Assembly: GCA_030685065.1 (NCBI GenBank)
Contig: JAUXQH010000127.1
Location: 1 to 52,793 of the forward strand
From: Pseudomonadota bacterium
GTDB taxonomy: Bacteria > Myxococcota_A > UBA796 > SXON01
Direction of reading: 5' to 3'
DNA length: 52,793 nt
Below are positions 17,810 to 25,837 of the stretch, piece after piece. The notes beneath the pieces were generated by a model. It worked only from the letters and a program-made list of their open reading frames with translations, was not told the DNA's origin and did no database searches. Each line of letters begins with the position of its first letter. The stretch's first letter is position 1. Both the position numbers and the translations under genes were made by a program.

Positions 17810-20284
17810 ATGCGATCGCCACTCCGGACGCTGCTGTCCGTCCTGTCGCCCCTCCTCGTGCTCGCCGCGGCCGCGGGCTGGCTCCTGGGCGACGCTTCGC
17901 GGCCCCTCACCCCCGAGGCCGCCGCGAACGACGCCGCGCTGGCCAAGCCGGGGGAGCCCGTCGGCATGCTGATCGTGGGGAACAGCAAGTCGAACACCGA
18001 CGTCGACCCGCTCGCGCTCGGCAAGGCCCTGGCGTACGAACGCCCGATCGTCAACGTGAGGGTGGCCGGCTCGAGCGCACCGGCCTGGTACGCGGTGCTC
18101 GAGCAACGCGTGTTCGCCGCCGACCACCGGCCGGAGGTCGTGATCGTGTACGGCCAGCTCTCCGCGATGCTCCGCGCCGAGGCGACCGCCCTGGCGGAGC
18201 GCATCCGCGTGGAGAACCAGCTCACGACGGCCAGCCCCGTGCTCGACGCGAAGGTGCTCGGAAACAGCTCGGGGCTCTCGGCGACCGCGCGCCGGCGCGC
18301 CACGGCCGCGCACGACTCCCTCCTCACCAACGTGCGCGACCTCGCCGTCGGGGCGCTCCTGGCGCCGCCCGGCACCGCCGGCGTGGGCGCCGCGGGCAAG
18401 GCCACCGCGGAGCCGGCGCTGGAGAGGATGTTCGGAAGCAACGCGCGCTTCCTGAAGGGCGGGGGCGCGCGGGTGATGCCGGTGGCCGAGGCCGAGGCCA
18501 ACTGGGCGATGACCGCGAGCGACGGGCCGCCGTCGGCCTCGCTGATCCCGGACCTCGTCGAGATCGTCCGGGCGCACGACGCGAAGATCATCTTCGTCCG
18601 CGCGCCCCTCCCGCCGTCCAGCCAGTACCGCGACAGCCTCCCGCTCGAGGTCGAGGCCGCGACGCTCGATCTGCTGAACGAGCTGGGCGTCAGCTACGTA
18701 GACCTGCACGCGATCGACCTGCCCGGGGGCTCGTTCCTGGACGACTACCACCTCTCCCGGGGCGGGCGCGCCACGGTCACCGCCGCCCTCGCCGCCGCGA
18801 TCCTCGAGGCCGACATCCTGAACGGCGGCGTGGCCCGGGCCCACCCCGCGCTCATCGCCACGTCGGTCACCCGCGTCGGCGCCCCGCCGCCCACGCCCCC
18901 GCTCACCTACGTGCCGGGCACCGACCGCCCGTGCGTGCTCCGCGCCAAGCTGCCGGGCCTCGCCTTCCTCGCGAACGACACCCTCGCCGCCGCCGGGCTC
19001 GGGCGCGCGACCCCGCTGGTGCTCTCGGATGCGGTCGGCCCGCTCGATTCGCGGGCACCCGGCAAGGGATTCGGGGAAACGTGCGCCGCGGGCTGGCGGC
19101 AGCGTCCCTCCGGGCTGGAGGTCAGCCCGCGCGCCGCCCCGAGTCCGGACGGCCTTTCGCTCACCTTGGCGGCCGATCTTGCCGTACCGGACGAGAAGGG
19201 CGCGCCGGTGTGGTGGGTGTACCCCGACACCGCGATCGAATGGCGCTACGACAGCGCCTGGACGAACGGCTCGGTGCGCGTCTCGGTGACCGCGCGCGCC
19301 GTTCAGGGCGCCTCGGCGCGCCTCCGGGTCGGAGAGACCGAGGTGCCGCTCCTGCCCGATGGTCGCCTGCTCCGCGCGACGGTGGAGGTCCCGCCGAGCG
19401 AACTCGCGGCGGCCTGGAGCGTGTCGGTCCTCGCGGGGGCCGACACCTGGCTGGTCCTCGACGAGCTCCTCCTCGGCACCCAGCGCGTGATCGGCGAGCC
19501 GGCGGCGACGGTCAACCCGCTGGCGCGCCGCGGCGCCCCGGCGGCCCCGCCGCGGCCCCTCCCCACCGGGACGCCCGGAACGGACGGGGCGCTCACGACG
19601 ATCCCGGTCCCGGGCTACGCCCACATCGCCGACGACGCGCTCCGCGCGCGCACCGGGTACGCGTGCTCGCCCCTGCAACTGGGCGCCGCCGGCGCGCTGG
19701 ATGGCTGGATGATCGACGATGGACACAAGCTGAAGAAGGTGCTGGAGTCCGGAAAGCGCGGCTTCCTCCACACGGGCAACGAGCTCCTGATCGCGGCCGC
19801 GAGCGCGCCCTCGACGACCCCGCCGACAGCGACCGCCGGCGCCTCCGCGAGCCAGGGGATGCCGACCGGGCCCTACGAGGTGCGGCTCGATCCGGTTCGC
19901 CGCTGCGCGAAGGGCACCTGGCTCTACCCCGGTGACGAGCTGGTCTGGCCGATCCCCACGGCCCTCGGGTCGCGGCTGCGGCTCGGGGCGGACACGCTCC
20001 TGCTCAACGGCATCGCGCTGGTGCCCGAGCAGGACGGCCGCGAGAGCGTCGCGCTCCAAGCGCGCGTGCGGGTGACCGACGTCGGCCGGGAGCGGACGAT
20101 CGAGGGCGAGGTGGTGCTGCCCGCGACCGGCGGCTTCACCGATGCCTGCCTCCGCCTCGATGAGCCCCTCCCGCCCCAGGCCCGGATCGAGCTGACCCTG
20201 AGCGCGCCCGATCCTTCGGCCTGGTTCATCGTCTGGGCGGCCAACATCGGCGAGTCCGAGCATCTCTCGGGGTGCGCCCGATGA
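17810..20284 (+). CDS. Large membrane-anchored SGNH-domain protein, module 1 (partner of MBOAT 1)
   Basis: 824 residues. One N-terminal membrane segment (about 5-25) leads to an SGNH-like domain: the nucleophile block is LIVGNSKSNTD (G57-N-S59-K), with Asn in place of the usual GDS Asp, and the Asp/His pair is D311-D-Y-H314. Residues about 350-824 are beta-rich with two repeats, each with spaced cysteines and the motif W-[VL]-Y-P: WWVYPDT at 468 and WLYPGDE at 704. I know no family for this part. The stop overlaps the MBOAT start (ATGA), so the two are co-translated. By analogy with AlgJ/AlgX beside AlgI, it probably handles acyl transfer or removal on an exported glycan; this is inference. 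Confidence 0.72.
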   Translation: MRSPLRTLLSVLSPLLVLAAAAGWLLGDASRPLTPEAAANDAALAKPGEPVGMLIVGNSKSNTDVDPLALGKALAYERPIVNVRVAGSSAPAWYAVLEQRVFAADHRPEVVIVYGQLSAMLRAEATALAERIRVENQLTTASPVLDAKVLGNSSGLSATARRRATAAHDSLLTNVRDLAVGALLAPPGTAGVGAAGKATAEPALERMFGSNARFLKGGGARVMPVAEAEANWAMTASDGPPSASLIPDLVEIVRAHDAKIIFVRAPLPPSSQYRDSLPLEVEAATLDLLNELGVSYVDLHAIDLPGGSFLDDYHLSRGGRATVTAALAAAILEADILNGGVARAHPALIATSVTRVGAPPPTPPLTYVPGTDRPCVLRAKLPGLAFLANDTLAAAGLGRATPLVLSDAVGPLDSRAPGKGFGETCAAGWRQRPSGLEVSPRAAPSPDGLSLTLAADLAVPDEKGAPVWWVYPDTAIEWRYDSAWTNGSVRVSVTARAVQGASARLRVGETEVPLLPDGRLLRATVEVPPSELAAAWSVSVLAGADTWLVLDELLLGTQRVIGEPAATVNPLARRGAPAAPPRPLPTGTPGTDGALTTIPVPGYAHIADDALRARTGYACSPLQLGAAGALDGWMIDDGHKLKKVLESGKRGFLHTGNELLIAAASAPSTTPPTATAGASASQGMPTGPYEVRLDPVRRCAKGTWLYPGDELVWPIPTALGSRLRLGADTLLLNGIALVPEQDGRESVALQARVRVTDVGRERTIEGEVVLPATGGFTDACLRLDEPLPPQARIELTLSAPDPSAWFIVWAANIGESEHLSGCAR

Positions 20285-21690
20285 CGTTCATCCAGATCGA
20301 GTTCGTCCTGTTCTTCCTCGTCGTGTTCACGGCGTATTGGGCCGTGCGCGAGCGGCGCCTCCAGAACGTGCTCCTCATCGTCGCGAGCGCGCTGTTCTAC
20401 GGGTGGGTGCACCCGTGGTTCCTCCTCCTGCTCTACGTGTCCGCCGCGGTCGACTATTTCGGCGGGCTCGGCATCGAGCGGTATCCGAAGCACAAGGGCC
20501 TGGTCCTGGCCGCGAGCCTGGGCGCGAACCTCTCGCTGCTCGGCTACTACAAGTACTGGGACTTCTTCCTCACCAACGTGGCGGCGGCGCTCGACGCCGT
20601 CGGCGTGCAGAATTCGGTCGGCCCGCTGGGCATCCTCCTCCCGGCCGGCATCTCGTTCTACACCTTCCAATCGATGGCGTACTCCATCGACATCTACCGC
20701 GGCGAGCTCAAGCCGCGTAAGAACCTGCTCGAGTACATGCTCGCCGTCTCGTTCTTCTGTCACCTCGTGGCGGGGCCGGTACAGCGGGCGTCCAACCTGT
20801 TGATGCAGGCGGAGACCCCCCGGACGCTCGATTGGGAGAGGGTGCGCTCCGGCTTCGCCCTCGCGATGTGGGGCGCGTTCAAGAAGATGGTGTGCGCCGA
20901 CACCGTGGCGCCGTATGTCGACAAGATCTTCGCCTTGGAGTCCCCCTCGGGGCCGATGGTGTGGGCGGCCACGCTCGGCTTCACGATCCAGATCCTGGCG
21001 GACTTCTCGGGCTACACCGACATCGCCCGCGGCACGGCGCGGATGCTCGGTTGGGAGCTGATGGAGAACTTCCGTCACCCCTACCTCGCGACCAGCCCGT
21101 CCGAATTCTGGAAGCGCTGGCACATCTCCTTCTCGACGTGGATCCGCGACTACCTCTACATCTCGTTCGGCGGCTCGCGGGGTGGGTTCCTGCGCGCAAC
21201 GATGGCCACCAGCGCCGCGATGCTCATCTCCGGGCTCTGGCACGGCGCGAGCTGGAATTTCGTCTTGTGGGGCGCCTACCACGCGCTCCTGTTGATCGGC
21301 TACCGCCTCGTCACGCCGCGGATCCCCGCGTCGATCCGCGCCACCCCGGCCGGCCACGTCGGCGCGGTCGGCCTCATGTTCGGCTTCACCGTGTTCGGGT
21401 GGCTGCTCTTCCGCGAAACCGACGTCTCGCGCATCTTCCGGCTCCTTCAGCTCAACCCGCTCGCCGCCACGGCCGACGAGTGGGTGGCGACGGTGGTGAT
21501 GCTCACGATGGTCGTCGCCACCGCGACACCCCTGGTGCTCGCGCTGCTCGCGGAGCGCTTCGTGCTCCCCCGCCTCTCGACCAGCGGGTGGTACCTGCCC
21601 GTCCAGACCACCGTGTGGGCGGGCTTCGCCGTTTGCTTCTACATCTTCGTGCGGATGGACGCGGTGGACTTCTTGTACTTCCAGTTCTGA
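20281..21690 (+). CDS. AlgI-type MBOAT O-acyltransferase, copy 1
   Basis: 469 residues, polytopic membrane protein. It carries the conserved MBOAT/AlgI features: SALFYGWVHP, ILLPAGISFYTFQSMAYSID, FSGYTDIARG, RWHISFSTWIRDYLYISFGG, and the catalytic histidine H321 in SGLWHGASWNFVLWG. AlgI-like proteins pass acyl groups across the inner membrane to an SGNH partner that O-acylates a polysaccharide. The ATG at 20281 overlaps the SGNH stop by four bases; a GTG at 20272 is not needed. The second copy (48804-50213) has the same length and about 70% identity by eye, ending in the same Y-F-Q-F. Confidence 0.93.
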   Translation: MTFIQIEFVLFFLVVFTAYWAVRERRLQNVLLIVASALFYGWVHPWFLLLLYVSAAVDYFGGLGIERYPKHKGLVLAASLGANLSLLGYYKYWDFFLTNVAAALDAVGVQNSVGPLGILLPAGISFYTFQSMAYSIDIYRGELKPRKNLLEYMLAVSFFCHLVAGPVQRASNLLMQAETPRTLDWERVRSGFALAMWGAFKKMVCADTVAPYVDKIFALESPSGPMVWAATLGFTIQILADFSGYTDIARGTARMLGWELMENFRHPYLATSPSEFWKRWHISFSTWIRDYLYISFGGSRGGFLRATMATSAAMLISGLWHGASWNFVLWGAYHALLLIGYRLVTPRIPASIRATPAGHVGAVGLMFGFTVFGWLLFRETDVSRIFRLLQLNPLAATADEWVATVVMLTMVVATATPLVLALLAERFVLPRLSTSGWYLPVQTTVWAGFAVCFYIFVRMDAVDFLYFQF

Positions 21691-21700
21691 CCGGGGCCCG

Positions 21701-22933
21701 TCACACCGTCGCGTTGTAGCGGACCGTCCCCCCGCCGATTTGGTTCAGCCCGCGCGACACCCGGTACGAAAGGGTGATGATCGGGGTCCGCCGCCCGTGC
21801 AGCATCGGCAGGATCTGCATCGTCGCGTCGAGCACATCGCCCCGCTCGAGCGCAAGCGCGGCGGAGGGGAAGTAGTGCTGCTGCCAGTGCGTCGCGAGCG
21901 CGGCCGAGGAGGTGTCGAGCACGACGCCCCCGCCGAGATCACACGTGAAGTGGCCGGCGAAGCCGTGGAGCATGCCGGCGCGCTCGACTTCCCACCGCAC
22001 GGTCATCGGTTGGTGGAAGGCCTCGATGGGATCCACCCCACAGTCGACGCGGACGAGCTGGGCGGGCGCGGCGAGGTAGGCGGTCAGGGGGACGAGCGCG
22101 GGCTCGGCGATCGGGGTGCGGAGCGCCGCGGTCGCGAGGCTCGAGAAATCGAAGCCGTAGACCGGGCGCGACCAGGCGCCGGGGCCCGTGCGCGCGTGCA
22201 GATGGGGCTCCTCGATCGGCGCGAGCCAGAGCTCCACGGCGGCGGGGATCATGACGCCCCCTGCCGCCAGGAGCCGATCGCGCGCGGCGAACACGGGAAC
22301 GTACATGTTCTCGGTGACCGCGAAGTGCCCGAGCCACTCGGACACGATGACGTCGTAGGTGCGGTCGAGCTCCAGCGTGTCGATGTCGCCGCCGTGAAAC
22401 GTGATGGCGCCGCCCAGATCGTTGTCCTCGGCCAGGGTGCGGGCGTACTCGAGGATCTGGGCGTTGTCGACGGCATCGACGTGGCGGGCCCCGGCGCGCG
22501 CGGCGAAGAGGGACAGGATCCCCGTGCCACACCCGATGTCGAGCACGGTGACATCCGGCCGCACCACCGCCTCGATGGCGCGGCGGAAGGCGTCGGTCCG
22601 CGGATGATCCGCGACCATCAGCCGGTGGATGCCGAGCTCGCCGTAGCTGGAGAAGTAGCCGCTCTCGGGCTGCGCGACGGACTCCGCCCCGACGATCTCG
22701 TGCTCGACGAGGTGGTCGAGGGCTGCCGCGACATCGTCCGGATCGAGGCCGAACAACACGTCGAGATCCCGCGACACGTCGCCCGGCTCGCGCGGCCCGA
22801 CCAGCTGGGACAGGACGATGAGCACGCTGGGCGAGAGCTCGAGCGTGGCCCCGCTCACCTTGTTGCGGGCGATCAACGCCCGCTCCCGGGTGACGTACAG
22901 CTCGGCGTCGGGGTTCATCTGGAGCCGTGCCAT
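21701..22933 (-). CDS. Protein arginine N-methyltransferase-like enzyme with PqqD-like N-terminal domain
   Basis: 410 residues. The catalytic part matches eukaryote-type PRMTs motif by motif: YFSSYGELGIHRLM near 93, the SAM loop VLDIGCGTGILSLFAARAG at 130-148, the double-E hairpin SEWLGHFAVTEN with both glutamates (E199, E208), and the THW loop (348-350). So it should be an active SAM-dependent methyltransferase, probably on arginine. Residues about 3-80 (ARNKVSGATLELSPSVL, LDPDDVAAALDHLVEHEIV) resemble a PqqD-type winged helix, the peptide-recognition fold of RiPP systems; this is inference. It is divergent from tldD (77 bp). No ribosome-binding site is seen, and ATG 22918 or TTG 22960 are possible starts. 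Confidence 0.8.
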   Translation of the reverse strand: MARLQMNPDAELYVTRERALIARNKVSGATLELSPSVLIVLSQLVGPREPGDVSRDLDVLFGLDPDDVAAALDHLVEHEIVGAESVAQPESGYFSSYGELGIHRLMVADHPRTDAFRRAIEAVVRPDVTVLDIGCGTGILSLFAARAGARHVDAVDNAQILEYARTLAEDNDLGGAITFHGGDIDTLELDRTYDVIVSEWLGHFAVTENMYVPVFAARDRLLAAGGVMIPAAVELWLAPIEEPHLHARTGPGAWSRPVYGFDFSSLATAALRTPIAEPALVPLTAYLAAPAQLVRVDCGVDPIEAFHQPMTVRWEVERAGMLHGFAGHFTCDLGGGVVLDTSSAALATHWQQHYFPSAALALERGDVLDATMQILPMLHGRRTPIITLSYRVSRGLNQIGGGTVRYNATV

Positions 22934-23010
22934 TCGGAAAGCGCTCGGTGGGCGGGCCAACGTAGCCCGAAGGGACGTTCGCGGATCGCGCCCCCCTGTT
23001 ACGGCCCCGG

Positions 23011-24483
23011 ATGCTCGACGACCTCACCCGGATGGCCGACGCCGTTCGTGGCCTCCCCGAATCGACCGCCGTAAACGACTGGAGCGTGTGCTGGACACGC
23101 ACCCGCACCCGCGGATGGAGCGTGCGCCGCGGCGTGGCCGAGCCGCCCTCCGCCAGCCTCGCGGAAGGCGCGTTGGTGACCGCCATCGTGGACGGCGCGG
23201 AGGGCTGGGCCGCAACCGCGGACGTGAGCGAGCGCGGCCTGGCCCTGGCCCTCGGACACGCGGCCGACTGGGCCCGCGTGGTCGGCGCGCGCGCGCTCGT
23301 GCCGATGGTCCCGACGGACGTGAGCGACGCCCGCGGCACCTACACCGGCCCTGGGGTGGACACGCCGGAGCTCTCGCCGGCCCTCGTCCGGGACGCGCTC
23401 CGACGCCTCGAGGCCCGGCTCCGGCAGGGCGCCCCCGACATCGTGGATGCGTCCGCGAGCCTCGACGTGACGGACGTGGACCAGGCCTCGTGGACCAGCC
23501 GCGGCGGCGCCACGCTCCAACGCTTTCGCCACGTCGCGCCCAACCTCGCGGCCACCGCCGCGCGCGGATCGGCGTCGCAGGGGCGGTCGCTCGGGGGTGG
23601 ATACAACGGGGGCGTGAACAACCAGGGGGGCTTCGATCGCTTCGACATCCCCTTTCTGGAAGGCGAGGCCGAACGGATCCGCGAGGAGGCGCTGGCGCTG
23701 CTCCTCGCGCCCCAGTGTCCGAGCGGACCGATGCAGCTGCTCCTCTTGCCCGGCCAGATGATGCTCCAGATCCACGAGTCGATCGGCCACCCGCTCGAGC
23801 TGGACCGCATCCTCGGCGACGAGCGCAACTACGCCGGCACCAGCTTCGTCACCCGCGACATGTTCGGCACGTATCGCTACGGGTCGGACCTGCTGAATGT
23901 CACGTTCGACCCCACGGTGCCCGGCGAGCTCGCCAGCTATGCCTTCGACGACGCCGGCACCCCCGCGCGTCGGGAGTGGCTCATCCGCAAGGGGATCCTG
24001 GAGCGGCCGCTCGGCGGCGCGCTCTCCCAGCGGCGCGCGGGGCTGCCCGGCACCGCCAACGCCCGCTCGTCGGCGTGGGACCGCCCGCCCATCGATCGCA
24101 TGGCCAACCTGAACGTCGAGCCCGGCGATGCCTCGCTGGCCCAGCTCATCGCCGGCGTGGAGCGCGGCGTGATGATGGAGACCAACATCTCCTGGTCCAT
24201 CGACGACTCGCGCAACAAGTTCCAATTCGGGTGCGAGTGGGGCCGTGTCATCCGGAACGGCGCGCTCGCCGAGGTGGTGAAGAACCCCAACTACCGTGGG
24301 ATCTCGGCCACGTTCTGGCGCAGCCTCTCAGGCGTGGGCGATGCGTCCACGGTCGAGGTGCTCGGCACGCCCTATTGTGGCAAGGGCGAGCCCAACCAGA
24401 TGGTGCGGGTCGGGCACGCCTCGCCCGCGTGCCTGTTCGACAACGTCGATGTGTTCGGTGGCGAAGCCGAGGGGGAAGCATGA
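23011..24483 (+). CDS. tldD: TldD family metalloprotease subunit
   Basis: 490 residues. TldD is the catalytic subunit of the TldD/TldE heterodimer, a zinc peptidase that trims unfolded or modified peptides (for example microcin B17). The zinc motif HExxxH is H255-E-S-I-G-H260 in MLQIHESIGHPLELDR. The region before it (GGYNGGVNNQGGF, YAGTSFVTRDMFGTY after it) and the C-terminal VVKNPNYRGISATFWRSL are typical. It is cytosolic. It is coupled to tldE through an ATGA overlap at 24480 and faces the PRMT-like gene across a short divergent gap. Confidence 0.92.
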   Translation: MLDDLTRMADAVRGLPESTAVNDWSVCWTRTRTRGWSVRRGVAEPPSASLAEGALVTAIVDGAEGWAATADVSERGLALALGHAADWARVVGARALVPMVPTDVSDARGTYTGPGVDTPELSPALVRDALRRLEARLRQGAPDIVDASASLDVTDVDQASWTSRGGATLQRFRHVAPNLAATAARGSASQGRSLGGGYNGGVNNQGGFDRFDIPFLEGEAERIREEALALLLAPQCPSGPMQLLLLPGQMMLQIHESIGHPLELDRILGDERNYAGTSFVTRDMFGTYRYGSDLLNVTFDPTVPGELASYAFDDAGTPARREWLIRKGILERPLGGALSQRRAGLPGTANARSSAWDRPPIDRMANLNVEPGDASLAQLIAGVERGVMMETNISWSIDDSRNKFQFGCEWGRVIRNGALAEVVKNPNYRGISATFWRSLSGVGDASTVEVLGTPYCGKGEPNQMVRVGHASPACLFDNVDVFGGEAEGEA

Positions 24484-25814
24484 ACATCACCGCGCGGGCC
24501 GAGGCCCGCTTCACGGCGCTGTCGGACGCCCTCTTCGCCCGGCTCACCGGCGCCGAAGTCGGGTTCCTGTCCCTCGACGGCGAGGCCACGAGCTTCGTCC
24601 GCTTCAACCACGCCAAGGTGCGGCAGGCCGGGTTTGTCGACCGGCAGCGTGCCATGGTGCGGCTCATCGACGGCGCGCGCCATGCGTCCGTCACGGTCGA
24701 CCTCACGGGGGATGGAGACTCCGAGCGGCTCCACGCGGCGCTCGTCGAGGCGCGGGCGCTCGTCGCCGGCTCGGACGCAGATCCGTACCTGCTCTACAAC
24801 ACCGAGCCCACGTCCACGCGCCGCGTCGCCCACGGGGCCCTCCCGAGCGCCGAGGAGATCGTCGCAAGCGTCGCGGAGGACGCCGCCGGGCTCGACGTTG
24901 TCGGCATCCACGCCAGCGGCCCGATGTGGCGCGGGCTCGCGACGTCGCTCGGCCAGGTGAACTGGCACGTGGTCGAGCGGTTCGACGCGAAGGTCGCGGC
25001 CTACCTGGGCGGGGACCGCGCCGTGCAGACCGGCCTGTCCGGCGCGGCCTGGTCGCGTACCGAGTGGCGCGCCACCCTCGACGCCGCGCGATCCAAGCTC
25101 GAGGCGCTCGCCCGGCCCTCCCGCGCGATCCAACCCGGACGCTACCGCGTCCTGCTCACCCCCCATGCCATGGAAGATCTCCTCGGCGTCATCAGCTGGG
25201 GCGGGTTTTCGGCGCGCGCGCGCCGCACCGGCTCCTCGCCCCTGCTCCGCCTCGCGCAGGGCGAAGCGCAGCTGCATCCGGCCGTGAGCTTCACGGAGGA
25301 CATCGCCGGCGGCTGGGCCCCCGCCTTCACCGCGGACGGGTTCGTGCGTCCGGAGCGGGTGAAGCTCGTCGAGCACGGTCGTCACGTCGGGGAGCTCGTC
25401 AGCGCGCGCAGCGCGGGCGAGTTCCTGTTGGCCGCCAACGGCGCCGACAGCGACGAGTCCCCCCGCGCCCTCTCGATGGCGCCCGGAGACATCCCGCCGG
25501 GCGACGCCCTCGCCGCCCTCGGCACCGGCCTCTACATCGGAAACCTCTGGTACCTGAACTTCTCCGATCGGCCCGCCGGGCGTGTCACCGGGATGACCCG
25601 CTTCGCGACCTTCTGGGTCGAGAACGGCGAGATCGTGGCGCCGGTGCCCGTCATGCGTTTCGACGAGAGCCTGCTCCGCGTCCTCGGCGATCAGCTGGTC
25701 GGAGTCACCTCCCGCGCCGAAGAGCTGCCGGACACCGGCACCTACGGGGGGCGCACCTTGGCGGGAACGCGGGCGCCGGGGATCATCGCGGAGGGGTTCT
25801 CCTTCACCCTCTGA
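24480..25814 (+). CDS. tldE: TldE/PmbA family protein, partner of TldD
   Basis: 444 residues, the non-catalytic subunit that completes the TldD/TldE chamber. It lacks an HExxH, as expected. Family features include SFVRFNHAKVRQAG at the start, GLYIGNLWYLNFSDRPAGRVTGMTR cut short here to its core W-Y-L-N-F-S, and the C-terminal GTRAPGIIAEGFSFTL. The open frame continues upstream to 22818, but that is only a shadow of tldD; the start is the ATG that overlaps the tldD stop by four bases. The last codons lie inside a 14-bp tandem repeat. Confidence 0.9.
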   Translation: MNITARAEARFTALSDALFARLTGAEVGFLSLDGEATSFVRFNHAKVRQAGFVDRQRAMVRLIDGARHASVTVDLTGDGDSERLHAALVEARALVAGSDADPYLLYNTEPTSTRRVAHGALPSAEEIVASVAEDAAGLDVVGIHASGPMWRGLATSLGQVNWHVVERFDAKVAAYLGGDRAVQTGLSGAAWSRTEWRATLDAARSKLEALARPSRAIQPGRYRVLLTPHAMEDLLGVISWGGFSARARRTGSSPLLRLAQGEAQLHPAVSFTEDIAGGWAPAFTADGFVRPERVKLVEHGRHVGELVSARSAGEFLLAANGADSDESPRALSMAPGDIPPGDALAALGTGLYIGNLWYLNFSDRPAGRVTGMTRFATFWVENGEIVAPVPVMRFDESLLRVLGDQLVGVTSRAEELPDTGTYGGRTLAGTRAPGIIAEGFSFTL

Positions 25815-25837
25815 CGTTCACCCTCTGACGTTCACCC
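25803..25837. repeat. 14-bp tandem repeat at the tldE/histidine kinase junction
   Basis: TTCACCCTCTGACG occurs twice in a row (25803-25816, 25817-25830), then TTCACCC again (25831-25837). The first unit contains the tldE stop and the third overlaps the stop of the convergent histidine kinase. The array fills the whole 17-bp gap and probably arose by slippage; each unit re-creates an in-phase TGA only in one of three frames. Confidence 0.8.
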
